Shown here: piece by piece, positions 1 through 14,675 of the stretch
Layout of the letters: each line of letters opens with the position of its first letter
How positions within the stretch are numbered: the stretch's first letter is position 1
Assembly (NCBI GenBank): GCA_020744425.1
Contig: JAGMUV010000002.1
Location: forward strand, 5,500,501-5,564,500
Reading direction: 5' to 3'
Source of the DNA: Dactylonectria macrodidyma
Taxonomy: Eukaryota > Ascomycota > Sordariomycetes > Hypocreales > Nectriaceae
DNA: 64,000 bases
Program-made: the position numbers and the translations under genes
Notes under the pieces: generated by a model
Seen by the model: only the letters and a program-made list of their open reading frames with translations
Told to the model about the DNA's origin: nothing
Database searches by the model: none

Positions 1-379
1 TATCTAGCTATATATAATACCTTCTTTAATAATTATAGTTCTATTTATTCTAAAGATACTATTTATTAGAGCTAGTAGACTTATATTTAATTATTTAATT
101 AATTAAGAATAACTTATAATCTATCTTAATTTAAGTAATATTTACTTAATTACTCTTATTATAAGAGTAGTTAAATATAATATATTATACTTAGAAAGGC
201 AAGGTATAGAGTATTAATACTATTTATAATTAATTCTCTAATAGTTTATAAGCTAAATAACTTCTTATTAAAGGATAATAATATCTTTAAAAAGAGTTAG
301 ATATTTTTTTAAGAAGACTTTATTAAAGTTATTTAAATCTTTACTATTAGTATAATTACTTAATATACTAATATTATTA

Positions 380-3300
380 TTAATATATAAGAAGAATTAG
401 AATGCTTAAAACATTCTATTAAAAAAAAGAAATTAAAGAAAAGTCAGCCTTTTAATAAAGATACTTAGTATATTAAGATAAATACTCTTTATAAATAAAA
501 AGGCATTAAAATCTACTTAATTAATAACTTACTATCTAATGGTTTAGTATTAAAGGGCGACCCTTATTAGAAATTAAAGAAGATAGTAAAGATTGCTTTT
601 TAAATAGAAAAAGAAGGTAAGTATTCTGACTTCTTTATATTTAAATTCTCTATTCTAAAGAAAGGAAGTTAGTTAATAAAGGAATAGTTAGTAGAAATAG
701 TTAATTAAATGAATAAAACTTTATTTAAAGAAGAATAAGATATATTTATTATTATTTTATATAATAAGGAGGCTATACTAGCTTAGAATTTTAAAGATTA
801 TAAAAGAGTTAATTTAATAGTTACTTTACTATAAGTTATTAAGATTATCTTTTATAAAGCTTAGTAAGTAAGTAGTATTCCTATTCTTTTAGGACTATAT
901 TAAAAGGTTATTAACTTACTTTATTAGTAATTTAAAAGAAGTATTTTAAAAGAAGGTTATAGCTTTTATAAAAACCTCTTTATATTTATTATAAAAAAGG
1001 ATAATAAAATTTAGTTAATTAATTTAATTATTAAAATAAACTATATTACTATTTATAATAATTTAAGCCCTTTAAGTATTAAGGAGTTCTTAGTAAATAT
1101 AATAATATATTAAATATTATTACTTTTAGACTTCTTCTTAAGATATAATTAAGTCAGTCTAGCTAAAGAGAGTAAGGATTTAATTATTTTTATAATATTA
1201 TTAGGCTTACTAAGGATATATATATTATTATAAGAAGTAACTAACTCTATAGCCTAATTTATAAAGATTATTACTTATATCTTATTTAACTTAATATTAA
1301 ATATTTATATAGCTTTCTTTAATAATATAATAATAAAAGGACTTATTATAACTTATAATAATAAAGAAGCTAATTTAAGAGTCAGATAGTATATTAAAGA
1401 GTATTTAATTAACTTAGATTAGATCCTATTAAATATTAAACTAGCTAGATATACTATTTTTATATTAAAATTATAGTTTTATAAATAAACTGCTCTAATA
1501 GTTAAGTATCTTTATAGTACTTATAGGAGATTATTAAAAGAGGCTAAAGTTATTAAAATTACTAAGTAGACTTATTATAACTTAGATATAGAAGTTAGAG
1601 CATTCTTAGGAATTACTAGTTATTATAGAATATAGGTTATTAAATATATAATTATTATAAAGCTATTAATAAGTTTACTAAAGAAAGATACTAAATTTAT
1701 TTAAAGTAATTTATAAGCTAAGGCTATATAAATACTAAAAGATAAATTATTATTAGTACTTATCTTAATTACTTTAAACCTATTTCCTAATTATAAGGAG
1801 ATTATTCTTATAGTTAATATTAGTCTATTAGGTTAGGATTATATTCTTATATAAGTAGTAAATAGTAAATACTATTTAATAAGATTTAAATCTAGTATAT
1901 AGACTTAGAGTAAATATAATTATAATACTATAAAAAGAGAATACTAAAGCATTCTACTTTTAATTAAATAGTTATATATATATTTATATAGAATTTACTT
2001 TATATTAGAAATAGATACTTAAGTATTAGTCTATTAATTTAATAAGAAAGGGATAGATATTCTAAAAGCACTAGTTAATAAATAGATTAATTACTTATTA
2101 CTCTTTAACTTTATAATCTAATATATATTTAGAATTAAGAATATAGTAATTAATAGGCTATTTAAAAAACTACTAAGCCTATTTAATTAATTAGACTAAA
2201 AAGCTAAAGGGAATATTAAGGCTTTTATTAATTAATAATTAAATACTATTATAATTAACCTAATAAAAACTTAATAAGAATCTTAATTATTATTAAAATT
2301 ACTAAAAGATAAATATATTAGTAAGTTAAGGGTCCTAAGGAGGTTCTTATAGACTTAATAATACTCTTAAGATATATTAGATAAGGTATATATATATCTT
2401 TACTTTAAAGTAAAAAGGTTCTTTTTCTATAAAGAAACCCTATAGTTATAAGTAATTTATTTAAATTATAATTCTAAGCTGGTTATTAAAAGTAAAGATA
2501 TATAAAAGTATTTAATTAAATTATATTATAAAGACTATAAGTATTAAAGCTAAGAGAAAACTATAGGACTTTTAAAAAAAAGATACTATTAGCTAAACCT
2601 CTATAAGAATGTAAATATAGCTATCCTAACTTATAAGACTTACTAAATCTATAATATATAATAGGCTAAAGAACTTATAGTACTTACTAGACCTAGCTAT
2701 TTTATAATAAAGATTTATATAAATACTTAATATTTTAAGGAGTCTTAAAGTAAGAAATACTTACTAAAAGCTAGATATAACTTTATTAAATAGATTAAAG
2801 CTAAAGCTTTAAAATTACTTAAAGCTTCTTATATATACTTATTCTTAAGAAAGATCTTTTTTTATTATAAGATATTTATTATAGTAATTATTAATAATAG
2901 GTTAGAATATTAATAAGGCCTTATAAATATTTTAAAAGACTTAAGTATATAGACTATATATATCTTTATATATAATACTAAAGTAAATAGGTTAATTAAA
3001 TTAAGCTATAGTAATATTATATTTTATATTAAAAAGATAAATACTCTAAAGACTAAGAATTAGTTAATTAACTTTCTAACTATTCTATTTATAAATAGAG
3101 TATTACTAAAAGCATTTTATAACTATACTTTTATATACTTATTATATAAATATAAACTAAGTCTTTTATTAAAAAGGGATATACTTATATAAAGGATGAT
3201 CTCTTAGAATAATATAAAAATATCTAATTAAATGTTTATAATTAGAATCTGCATTCTTTCTTTTTTAAATAAGGATATAAAGATCATAAGGCAAAGGGTT

Positions 3301-3590
3301 ACTAAGTTTAAAAAGAGGAAAGTAGTAAAGAAAGATTAAGGATTTTTCTATACTTTAAAAAAAGCCCTACTAAAAGTTAGTAACTTAGTATTATAGTATA
3401 ATAATCTTAGAAAAACTGACCTTTTTATAATAGCTAAGTTTAAGCTTAGATAGTAAGGGCTATATAGGATTAAAATAGCTTTAGTTAAAGGCTAGTATTA
3501 TTTAAAAACTTTAAATAGGCTACTACTTAGTATTACTTATTATAAGAAATATCTTAAAGTGTTTTAATAAGATAAAGATAACTAATAAAA
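380..3590 (+). mobile_element. Ty3/gypsy LTR retrotransposon pol relic (RIP-mutated)
   Basis: Reading the + strand through stops gives the order reverse transcriptase, RNase H, integrase, which is the gypsy order. Around 1,200-1,345 the peptide still resembles the fungal gypsy reverse transcriptase stretch ending in the active-site box, where the two aspartates now read as asparagines (FFNN). Around 1,590-1,690 the linker FLGITSYYR is visible. RNase H similarity runs from about 1,790 to 2,170. An integrase zinc-binding and core region runs from about 2,510 to 3,190, with a decayed DNGPEY-like motif reading NNRLEY at about 2,890. A tail to about 3,590 looks like the integrase C-terminus. Nothing is functional. 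The outer boundaries are estimates because I could not delimit the LTRs. Confidence 0.8.
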
Positions 3591-6500
3591 CCTAGATAAT
3601 GATTCTTTAGCTCTCTCTTATTAAGAATGCCTTTTTTATAGTAATCCTTAAGCTAGATTAATTAATTAAATAAATTAAAATAAGGAAATAAGCTTAGGAA
3701 AGAAGGATAGATTAAAAATAAGCTCTAAAGTTCTTTCTTAACTAACTAATACTAGTATTAAAAAGGAAAGAAGACTAGAAATCTAACTCCTATATAAAGA
3801 CTAAGCTTAGAAAGACTAGTTTAAATCTCTTTAAGTAAAATAAAGGAGTAGGAAATAATAATAAGTCTAAAGTTTATACTTATTATTATTTTAAAAAGGG
3901 GTATAGTATAGGAAGTAAGAAAAGATAAATAATTACTACTTATTAATATTCTAGCTAATTAAAGGCTATATAAATTTATAGTTTAAAAAATTAGACTTAA
4001 GATTAAATAGGTATTAGAATTAATATATAAAGTATATAAACTAATTAATTAAATAACTTTAGAGTTATAAGATAAAGGAAAAGCTATAAAAGCTATACTT
4101 ACTTAAGATAATGAGTTAAATATAGTATTATAAATAAATAAATATACTTTATATAAAAGAAAAATTAATTATAAAAGAGCTAATTAATAAGATCCTATTT
4201 ATCTTATATTATAATAACTAAGTTAAATATTAAAGCTATTAAATAAAGGAGTTTAATATATAAGAAATAAGTTAAATTAAGTTAATTAACTAATTTAACT
4301 CTAAACTATTACTAATAGATTAAAACTAAAAACTTAAGCTTTAAAAAAGCCTATAGACTTATTTTAAATAATACACTTCTTAATATTCTAAATAGCTTTA
4401 TTATAAAAAGACTTATCCTCCTAAGCTAAAAGGAATTTATTAAAAATATAAAAGCAGCTTATATAATTAAGAATATTTATTACTTAATTATTAGGATTAA
4501 TAGAGCACTTTATACTAAATAAAAGGTTAAAAGAGGTATTAAAACTAGGTTTAAAAGCTAAGTACTTATTAAAAAAAGACTACTTATATTAAGAATTAGT
4601 ATTTTAAATATAATTTATATATTTCTTATTTATAAACCTTAGAATAAATTAATAAGTATAAAATAGCTATATATAATATTCCTTAATTATAAAGTAATTT
4701 AAAGTACTTAATTAAATATAGTATTTATAAAATAGTAGATTTTAATATTTAAAGAAAATAATAATTAAAGCCTTTTTATACTTAGGTTAGTAAAGTAGTT
4801 CTTTAATAAAATACTTATAAAAGTAGCCTAAGTTAATAAGAATATATACTAACTAAAGGGGCTAGTTAAAGATATATTTTATTAAGTATTTTAAAACTAT
4901 ATTAACTATCTTATTCTTATAAATCTAGGCTTAGATATACTTTTTAATAGAATTAATATTAAATAACTTTTTCTTAAGAGCGAACTTAATAAAAAAAAAG
5001 AGATTACTATAATTAAAGGCTATATATAAATAAATCTAAATAGTAAAGTGCTTTTTAAACTATAGAACTATTAAATTAAATAGTCTTAAGTAAAAGAGAA
5101 TACTTACTAATATAAAATAAGCCTCCTTTTATTCTTTTTTAATTAATAAAGTCTTATAATAACTATTCTAAGTTAAATTAATATAAAAGGAGAATTTATT
5201 ACTTTTTAACTAATTAATTATATAAATATATATATTAAAAAAGGCTCTTTAGTAGACTTTAATAATATTAGAAAAGTAGAAGTTAGAAGAAGCTATTATT
5301 AATAAGTTAATTAAGTAATATTAATAAAGTATAAAAAAGAAGAAAAAAGAAAGAAAAAGAAAGGAAGAAAAAAAAATATTTTAAAATAAAGGAAATATAT
5401 ATATTAAAATTAATATATATTAAGTGAATTATAATTAGTAAGGAAAATAAATAACCTCTTATTATTTAAGACTTTAAAAGCTATTTCTCTTTTTTCTCTT
5501 TCTTTTTAGTATAACTTAACCTCTCTTTTTATAATAGTTATTATTCTTAGAACTCATTGCTCTTTAATTATAACTATTTAGCGCATTTACTTAATTAAAT
5601 GCTGCTTTTAAACTAGTCTGAATAATGCCTTTAGAAACCTCTTTCTTCTTAATTAAGCTTTTACTTCTAACCTCTCTCTACTACTTATTATAAGAACTTT
5701 ATTATTATAACCTTCTGTTCCTTAATCTCTTTACTTCTCTAAACCAGTTACCTACCCTTATTTCCACTTACTTTACTTATATGCATAAGCCTGCGCTACT
5801 TAGTCTTAAAAAACCTATTCTTAAAGCCTTATTACTAACTATAGTAAAAACCCCTCCCTCTTTAACTATAACTCTCTATTTCCTTTATCTTACTATTATT
5901 ATAATATTAGGTTATTAAATAACTTTATAATTTATTTAATTAAATAATTTATTACTAAATAACCTCCTTTTAACCTAGCCTTCTTCTAAATGAATTCTCT
6001 ACTCTTCTTCTTACTAAGTGCCTTTACTATAAGCAGCCCTATTAATAATAAATAAACCTACTTCTTACTAAAGGCCTATTCTACTTAAAGTAAGGAAATT
6101 ACTATTATTAACTATAGAAGGGGATTATTCTATTATACTTTAGAAGCATTTCTATTTAAATAGCTAAAGGAGATTATAATTAATTAACTAGCCTTATTAT
6201 ACTTTTATATAAAATGGCTTAAGATTAATAAGGAAAGGATAATTAATATATATAGTAATTATAAAGACTTTAAATATATAAAGGCTATATTAATATAATC
6301 TTTATATAAGGATAATATAATGCCTTTTAAAGTATTTTAGAAAGAGTATACTTTTTACTTTTAAGACTTTTATAAGAAGCTATAAGATAATGCTTAGATT
6401 AGTAAGAAAGGACTTAAAAACTTTCTAATTATAATTATATATAGACTAAAGAATATTATTATAGTATTTCTAATCCTGCTTTTAGATAGTGCTCTTATAG

Positions 6501-8850
6501 TTATAATAAATCTATTTAAGAAGATAATAGATTTAGTTAATTAAATATATAAGTACTTACTTTCTAAAGACTTTATTATTAAATATATATTAAACTCTTA
6601 TTATAACTTTAGTTACTATACTATTAAGTAAGATATCTTTAACTAATATTTTATAATTAGTTTAATTAATTATAAAGACTTTTACTAAGTATTATATATC
6701 TTTAACTAATGCTTTAATTAAGTCTTCTATTATAATACCTTAAGAGGCTATACTTTATTTAATTATTAGAAAGTATTTACTTATACTTAGTACTTAGTCT
6801 TAATTAAAATAAGCTATTTATATAACTTTAATATATTCTATACTCTTATAACTAATTAACTAAGTAGTTTTAAATATAAATACTTAGTTATTTACTTTAT
6901 ATTTTTAAACTTATAAAGTATAACTAGAGCTATAAGACTTAAGGTCTATTTATATATAAATCTATCTTTAATAACTCTAAGTATTAAGAAGTAACTAATA
7001 GAAAGAGAATATACCTTTTTATAAAAAGATTAGCTTATTAATCTATTTAATTAATTACTTAAGCTATTTAAAGTTACTCTCTTTATTAATTAAGAGTAAG
7101 TTAAGACTTAGTTCTTAATAGCTATTTATAATAAACTTAGGTTTAGAAAAGTTATTATTACTAAATATAAATATAGTAAGATAGTATCTTCTATACTCTT
7201 TTCTTATTACTCTATTTATAATTTATTACTTAAAAGACTTATTATTATCCTTATTAAACTAAAAAGCTATTAATTAATTAAGTAAACTGACTTTCTTATT
7301 ATTAAAAACTAGACTAAAGACTCTTAATTAATAATTATACTTACTAATACTATAATATTTAAAAAGTCTATTACTCTTTCTAAATTAAACTAAATTATTA
7401 AGACCCCTAACCTATTTAAATCCTATATAACTACTTTATATACTCTTAATACTAACTAAGAACTTATTAATTAATTAGTATAAGACTTAAAGCTAGTAAT
7501 AACCTTAAAATCCTAATGCTTTAGAACTCTTCTAATTCTACTATTTATTTCTAAACCTAGCTTAAGTATTATAGATTTATTTAATTAGATAGTTCTGCCT
7601 TATATAACTCTTATTCTAGTAATTAAGGATGATTATAATAACTCTAATAACTTAAATAAAGGGGCTATTAATAAAAAGTAAAAGAAGATTAATAAGAATA
7701 TTATTATAAAATGGATATTATTAAAAAAGAAGGCTAATAATTAAATTATTTATACTAATAATTATATTAAGGCTATTCTTAACTAAGTATTTATAAATAG
7801 AATTAAAGGAGTTTATATTATTAAACTAATAGTTAAAGAAGCTATAAAAATTATAAAGAAGAATAATATTAATACTCCTGCTTATATTATAATTATATAT
7901 ATTACTAAGTCTCTTTATTTACTCCTAGCCCTTTATTAATAGATATATATAATTAATTGAATAAAAAGCTTTATTACTTTTATTTTAAATAGTCTGATTT
8001 TTCTATTTTAATAGAATACTATTATAAATACTTTAAAGTTAAGATTAGCTCCTCTTCTTCCTACTAGGCCCTCTTAGGCTAATTATACTATTATATATAA
8101 ATTAACTTATACTTTACTTTTAAGACTTACTTAAAGATTATTATTACTATCTGCTTTTATACTTATTAGACTTACTAATATATCTTAATTATCTAATTCG
8201 CTAAGAAATACTATTTAATTAAATACTTCTTAGTCTCTTTATATACTTTATAATTAATTTTACTAAAGAGTTCTTATTATAGCTACTTCTATAACTTAGC
8301 CTATTATCCTTAATATAATCTTAGTACTTAAGTTCTTTTTAAACTCTTTCTTATAATTATTATAATCTTAGAAGAATAAATATAAACTAGATTCTAATTA
8401 ATTAACTATACTTAGATATTAGGCTTATGTATATTCTCTTTCTTTTCTTATTATTTCCTTTATTTACTAAGGCTCTGCTTTTCTTTACTATCTATAGTCT
8501 TTAGGCTTATAGGAATAAAGTGCTAACTATATAAAGAGGAATGTATTAGAGCTAAGGGCTTACTAATTAGAATAACTTAGGATTTTAATTAGCTAACTAA
8601 TTTAAATACTGGTCTTAATAAAGCTATTAATAAGGATAATAGGAGTTAGTCTAAAATAAAAGGTAAAGATAACTTAAATATAAATAGTAATTAATAATAT
8701 TCTTATTTACTTTTTATTTTTAAGTTATTAAATGGTTTTTAATATTATTATAATGAGTTTTATTTAATTAATTAGAATATCTAATTCATTTCTTAGCTAG
8801 CTGCTTAATTATAGCTCTGGCCTTCTTTTTATTTATTTTGTTTTATAAGT
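3591..8850. other. Unassigned AT-rich RIP-mutated repeats
   Basis: No gene survives. The 3.6-5.4 kb part follows the gypsy pol relic and may hold LTR and gag-like sequence. The 5.9-8.2 kb part can be read on the + strand as a long, stop-riddled, hydrophobic-looking translation that might be a former gag or another element ORF, but I recognise no motif in it. A few slightly less mutated C-rich spots occur, for example 5,740-5,860. Confidence 0.6.
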
Positions 8851-8945
8851 CTTGTCTACCCTCGCTTTACTATGCATCCTGCCTACCCTATAGCATCCGT
8901 CACTTCGGGTAGTAGTGTCCCTCTTATCCCTCTGCTTAATACAAT
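8850..8945. other. Short patch of near-normal base composition
   Basis: A roughly 95-bp island with C- and G-containing words such as GTCACTTCGGGTAG sits inside the AT-rich block, directly left of the copia 3' end. It is either a single-copy remnant or a part of an LTR that escaped mutation. No gene or RNA is recognisable in it. Confidence 0.5.
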
Positions 8946-9099
8946 ATATAAAGACTTTATAATATATAAGGACTTTATAGCCCTTTTTAAATATATTTCT
9001 TTATAATATATTTATTACTTAAGGACTTATATATAAAAAACTCTTTTTAAAAAAGAAAAAAAAAAAAAATCTTATATTTTTTCTTTATTAAGGAATTTA

Positions 9100-12000
9100 A
9101 AAGAAAACCTTATATAGAGTTAAAAACTCTTAGTTATTTTTAGCAGCTTTATAGTTATATAGACTTAGAAATGCTTTTAGTCTTTTAAAGTCTATAGGAT
9201 TTAGACCTTTAGTAAAGAAGTCTATTATATTATCTTTACTTATTATAAAGTATAAAGATATTTTTTCTTCTTTTATCTTATTTTTTATAAAGTAATAAAA
9301 TATATTTATATATTTTAATCTTTTATAATAAGAAGAGTTTTTAGCTAATTATTTAGTTACTTTATTATTTATTAAAATAGGAAATATAAATCTATTATAA
9401 AAAAGAAATAAACTCTTATTTATATATTTATAAAAACTATTAAAAAATAAACTTTCTTTAGTTATTTCTTTTAAAGCTATATATTTAGCTTTATAAATAC
9501 TTAAAGTAATACTTTTTTATTTAATTATATTCTAATTTATAAGGTTATTATATAAAAAGAAACTATATTTACTTATAGACTCTTTATTAGTTATATTAAA
9601 AGCCTAATTAGTATTTAAATAGTCTTTTATTATATTATATAATAAGTTAGGTTATATATTATAATTATAATATAAACTTAAGTCTTTATAATTATTTAAA
9701 TACTTTTAGATTAAGTCTAGAGCTTTAAAATAAGAATTATTAAATTTAGATATAAACCTTAAGATATTATTAATAGTATAAGCTATATTAAGTCTAGTCT
9801 TTATAAAGAGATATAAGAAAGAACTAACTTCTTTTTAATATTATAATATATCTTTATTAAAAGGAATTATAATTACTTTTTATAACTTATTTCTAATTAT
9901 AAAAAGAACTTTAGAAGTTCTTATATCTTATTTATTATATTCTATTATTTTAGAATTTATATATTTTATTTAGTTTATATATAGGCCTTTATTCTCTTAG
10001 TCTATAGTTATATTTATTCTTAAGAATTCTTTTATTTTTTTTAAAGACTATATTTTAATATCTTTAAATAAAAGATTTATAACTTTATATATATTAGCTT
10101 TATTTAGATTAATAAAAATCTAATTATCTATATAATATAATATAGCTATTTTATATAGATTATTTATAAAAACCCTTTTATTATAAAGTATAAGTTTAAA
10201 ACCTAGCTTTTTTAAATATATAGAAAGAAAGTTATACTAAAGTCTAAGACTTTATTTTAAATTATATAGAGCTTTATTTAATTTTAAAACTAAGTCTCTT
10301 TTATTTTCTTTATATTCTTTATATAATTTTTTAATTATAGTTTTTTTTAAAGACTTTAATATATAGTCTTTAAACCTAATAAATAGTATAATATATATAT
10401 CTTTATTTATTTTAAAATAAATAAATGCGTTTTTAATATTATATTATATTATTTTATAGTTATTTATAATTATTATTATTAATAATAGCTTTATAGTCTT
10501 AAGTCTTATTATAATTATAAAAGTCTTTATATAGTTAAGGCTATATATTTAATTATAATTTTAAACTACTTATTTAGACTTATATTTTATAATAGAGTTA
10601 TTAGAGTTTATTTTTATCTTATAAATCTAATAGCCTTTTATAAGAGTTCTATTATTAAAAAGGTCTATTATAAATTAAACCTTTTAAGCTAATAATTCTT
10701 TTATTTTTATTTTTATAAAAAGTATTTACTTATTTTTATTTATACTTTTTATAGTCTTATTATAGCTTAAAAGTTCTATATAACTTTTAATTATATTATA
10801 TATAAAAAGGAATTCCTAAAAGTCTTTATAATATTCTATAGGTTTCTTAAGAATATTAATAACTAACTTAATTATTATATTAAGCTTAGACTCTATTAAA
10901 AAGTTATTATTATTCTCTATTATAGAGTTATTATTTACTTTTTCTTTATTTATAGTAAAATAATTATTAAAGAAGGTATTTTTATAAATAATAATATCTT
11001 TAGAAATTATTATCTTATGTTTTTTATAGTTTTAGATTTTATAGCTATTATCTAAGTAGCTTATTATAATACTTTTATAAATTTTAATATTTAGTTTATT
11101 ATTAAAAAGCTTATTTTTATAATATATAATAAATTTAAAAGTTTTTATAGAATTTATTTCTTTTAAAATAAGAAGTTTATTATCCTTAAGTTATAAAGAA
11201 TATAAAAACCTTATAAAAAAATAAGGAGTTTTATTATATATATATTCTATAGCTTTTAAAGCTTTAGACTAAAGAAACTTAAATATATTAAAAATAAAAA
11301 TTATTACTTTTATATTATTAAAAATAGTTCTATTTATTCTTTTAATAAAACCATTAGATTCTTTAGTATAAAGAGAAGAAAAATTATAATATATTCCTTT
11401 CTTTTTATAGTAAAGGGCTAGGTTATATTTATATTCTTTAGTATTATTAGAAAAAACTTCTTTTATAATTATCTTTTTCTTATTATTTTTAACTTTAGCT
11501 TTAAATTCTTTAAATTTTTTTAAAGCTTTATTTTTATTTCTTATAATATAGGTTTTAAAAAACTTAGTACTTTTATTAAAGAAAGTTATAATATATCTAT
11601 ATTTATAATATAATATAAGTATTATAAGACTATATATATTTATAATTACTTTATTTAAAAAGTTATATTAAGTTTTATTTATAACTCTTTTTATTTTATT
11701 AATTATTTTAATTCTTATATAGTTTTTATATTAAATTATTTAAGTTATTTAATCTTAAAGTATTTAAAATTAAATATTATCTTTAGAGTATTTTCTTTTA
11801 TATAGTTTTAAAAGATATCTTTTTAAAGTCTTAAGATTTAAATAAGCTAATTTTAAATATTACTTATATATATCTATAACTATAGTTTTAATTATAGTTT
11901 TATTTTCTTTAATTAAAAAGATATTATTTAAAAGAAAAGTAATATAATATATTTTCTTATTAAATATTATTTTTAAAAAAAAGATATATAAACTATTTCT

Positions 12001-13600
12001 TTTAAGACCTTTAATTATTAATTCAGTCCTTTTAAAAAGATATATATTATTATAATTAATAAATATAAATATATCCTTTTAAAAAGATAAATAACTTATT
12101 AAATTAACTCTTAATTTAAGAATATAGTAATAATTTCTTAATATATAGGTTTTATTTTTATTTAAAAAGTAGAATTTTATATTATTATAGCCTTTAATAA
12201 TTAGTAAAGATACTTAGTTTTAAAAAATAGTTTTATTTATAATATAATAGCTTATAAATAAGCTTTTATTATATATAATATACTTAGTAATATTTATATT
12301 ATATATAAAGTTAATTATATCTTTTATAAGTTAAAAAGAGGGATTTACTTTCTTATATTTTTTTAAAATTTTAAGAATTTAAAGTATTTCTCTTATTATT
12401 AGTCCTAAAAATAGGTTATTATAGTTATTTTTATAATTATTATTAGGGTTATTTACTTAATTAATCTTATTTAAAGCTTAAATAATAGTAAGAGGGATTT
12501 TAAAATCTATTAAATCTTCTAACTTAGAATTAGATTCTAAGACTTTTATAATTTTAGAAATAGCTTTCTTATTAATTAGAAAGACTAAGAGTTATTCTTA
12601 TTTCTCTTCTCTTTCTTTTCTCTTCTTATTAAATAAGGTAACCTTTTTAAAAGTAAACTTAGAGATTCTAAAGTTAGTAAAGCCTTTAGGGGCTTTATTA
12701 GAATATAAAAAGTAATAATCCTTATTTATATACCCTAAGAGCTTATAATAAGAGCATTTTAAAGCTCTTTTATTCTTTTTCTAAGGTTTTTTAGACTTAG
12801 TTAAGCTAATTACTTCTTTAGAAGTCTTAAGTCTTTTAGACTTATTTAATAAGAAAGAGGAAAGAGATTTAAAATTATATACTTTAGAATTACTTCTTAA
12901 GGCTTAGATAATAGAGGTAATATAGTTATTATATTCTTCTCTAAGGTTATAAAGTAAAAAGGTAATAATAAAAGGCTTTAAAAAAGAGATTTCTCTAATA
13001 GCTAATTTATTAATAAGCTCTTTTAACTTATTAAGATATCCTTCTATTAAAAGACTTAAATAGCTTCTTTCTAATAACTCTCTTAATATAAGAAAGTTAT
13101 TAATAAAACTAAAAGAGTTATAAAAGTTCTTTAAAGAATCCTAAGCTTATTTAATAGAGGTTATTTACTTAATTTATAAGAGAGGTCTATTTTTTAATAA
13201 GAGTTAAATTTTTATTAATATATTAGTACTTTTAATATATTCTTTTTTAATTATTCTTTTAATTAGCTTTTACTTAATTAAGTATACTTCTATTCTAAAA
13301 GACTAAACTATATAGTTTTTATTACTTTTTAATTTAAATATAGAAGAAGATTTTTTTCTAAACCTTATTATAAAGTTAAAAACTTATAAAGTTTAAAAAG
13401 AAAGAAGTTCTTAAAGTCTAAAAGACTTAGAAGAGCTTTTATAAACTTAAAAAAGTTAGAACTTATAAAATAGGTTATTTTTAATAATTAAAATAACTAA
13501 TTAAAAGATATACCTAAGTATAAAACTCAGGCTTATAACCTATAAAAGTTATAATAGTAAAAAGAGTGAAAGAGGTAGAAGGTTATTAGTAAAACTTAAT
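9100..13600 (-). mobile_element. Ty1/copia LTR retrotransposon relic, copy 1 (RIP-mutated)
   Basis: On the - strand, reading through stops, the order from right to left is gag with a zinc knuckle, integrase, reverse transcriptase, RNase H, which is the copia order. The knuckle at about 12,725-12,770 still shows CX2-x-X4-x-X4-x spacing, with three of the four ligands changed to tyrosine as G-to-A and C-to-T change predicts. The reverse-transcriptase YVDD box lies at about 10,120-10,145 and now reads YIDN. The RNase H end at about 9,140-9,620 keeps the copia-like words AKYIALKEI, KRLKYINIFYYFI and DFFTKGL. AT-rich LTR-like sequence flanks it at about 8,940-9,060 and 13,965-14,095. It is inactive. 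Confidence 0.85.
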
Positions 13601-13964
13601 AATTATAGGTTAAGAAATTAATTAATTAGAAAAAGGATTAAAAATTTAAAAAGAATAGAAAAAGATAATTAAAAAAGTAATTAGTTTAATATAATTAATT
13701 AAGAAATATATATATTAATAATAATAATCCTTTTAGACTAATTAAAGAAAAGCCTTAGCTTTATAAAGAGATTACTATTTAATTATATATTTAATTTAAT
13801 AGGGGATTTGAATAATTTATTATAATAAAACTAAGTAAGATATATTCTAAGTTTTAAAACTATTAAATATATATTTAATATTTAAATTCTAACCTTATTA
13901 AAGGTTCTTATTATAAATATCCTTTATAGTTATAGTATAAGGAAGGTAGGCTTTTTAAGGTATA

Positions 13965-14095
13965 ATATATATTATTATAAAGTTAAAAATTAGAAGATTT
14001 TAAATATATTATTTATAGTCTTTTTTAATAAGAGCTAAAGGAGATATTTCTTTATTAGTTATATATTTTATATATAAGGACTTTATAATAGAAAA
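13965..14095. repeat. LTR-like direct repeat, first copy
   Basis: This segment aligns by eye over about 130 bp with 14,545-14,675; shared words include TTTTAAATATATTATTTATA and TATATATTTTATATATAA. It sits at the 5' (right) end of copia copy 1, and the partner sits at the 3' (left) end of copia copy 2. LTRs of two related elements are therefore the simplest reading. AT-rich composition raises the chance of spurious similarity, but the co-linear match with the flanking element order argues against that. Confidence 0.6.
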
Positions 14096-14270
14096 GCTAA
14101 ATAGAAAAGCTAAATAAAAAAGCTAAATAAAAAAGCTAAATATTAAAAGGTAAAATTATTATATAATAAAAGCCTTATAATAATTCGTTATATTCTAAGC
14201 TTATTATAATTCTAAATTATAATTTAACTCTTTATAATTCTAATTATATTATTTAATAGTTAAAGAAAAA
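14088..14270 (+). repeat. RIP-mutated copy of the tandem-bearing repeat
   Basis: It contains four to five copies of an AAAGCTAAATA-like unit followed by sequence co-linear with 19,741-19,930. Wherever the two differ clearly, this copy carries T for C or A for G, so it is the mutated sister of the better preserved copy. It appears to interrupt the LTR-like sequence of copia copy 1. Confidence 0.75.
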
Positions 14271-14430
14271 GGAATAAGAGTCTATTTATAACTAAGTTAA
14301 CTAATTAATTAAGTTATTCATTTTATAATAACTTAAGTAATATAAATATATAACTATATAAAAATGCAGTAATAAGGAATGTAATAATATAAAAACAAAA
14401 GTTTAAATAGCGGTTTTAATAGTAAGGTTT
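14270..14430 (+). repeat. Inverted-repeat partner of 20,478-20,650
   Basis: This segment matches the reverse complement of 20,478-20,650 over about 150 bp. Both copies contain AACTAATTAATTAAGT, TTCATTTTATAATAACTTAA and AAGGAATGTAATA in the same order. The two copies lie about 6 kb apart in opposite orientation, so they are probably ends of one repeat family inserted in both directions. Confidence 0.75.
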
Positions 14431-14544
14431 AATATATATATATTATAAATTTAAATAAACTTAAATATAATTTAAATATAGTTTTTTTTTTATATATATT
14501 TTAATATGTATTTTAGTAGTTAGTTATAATAAGGTTTAGTTTTT

Positions 14545-14675
14545 ATAAGTATTTTATATATTATATAAAAGCTAAAAGTTTAAGAATTTTAAATATATTA
14601 TTTATATTCTTATTAAATAAGAGATAAGCTAGTTATTAGCTTATTTAATATATATATTTTATATATAAACTTTAT
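14545..14675. repeat. LTR-like direct repeat, second copy
   Basis: This is the partner of 13,965-14,095. It directly precedes the 3' end of copia copy 2 (read on the - strand), where its 3' LTR should be. Confidence 0.6.
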
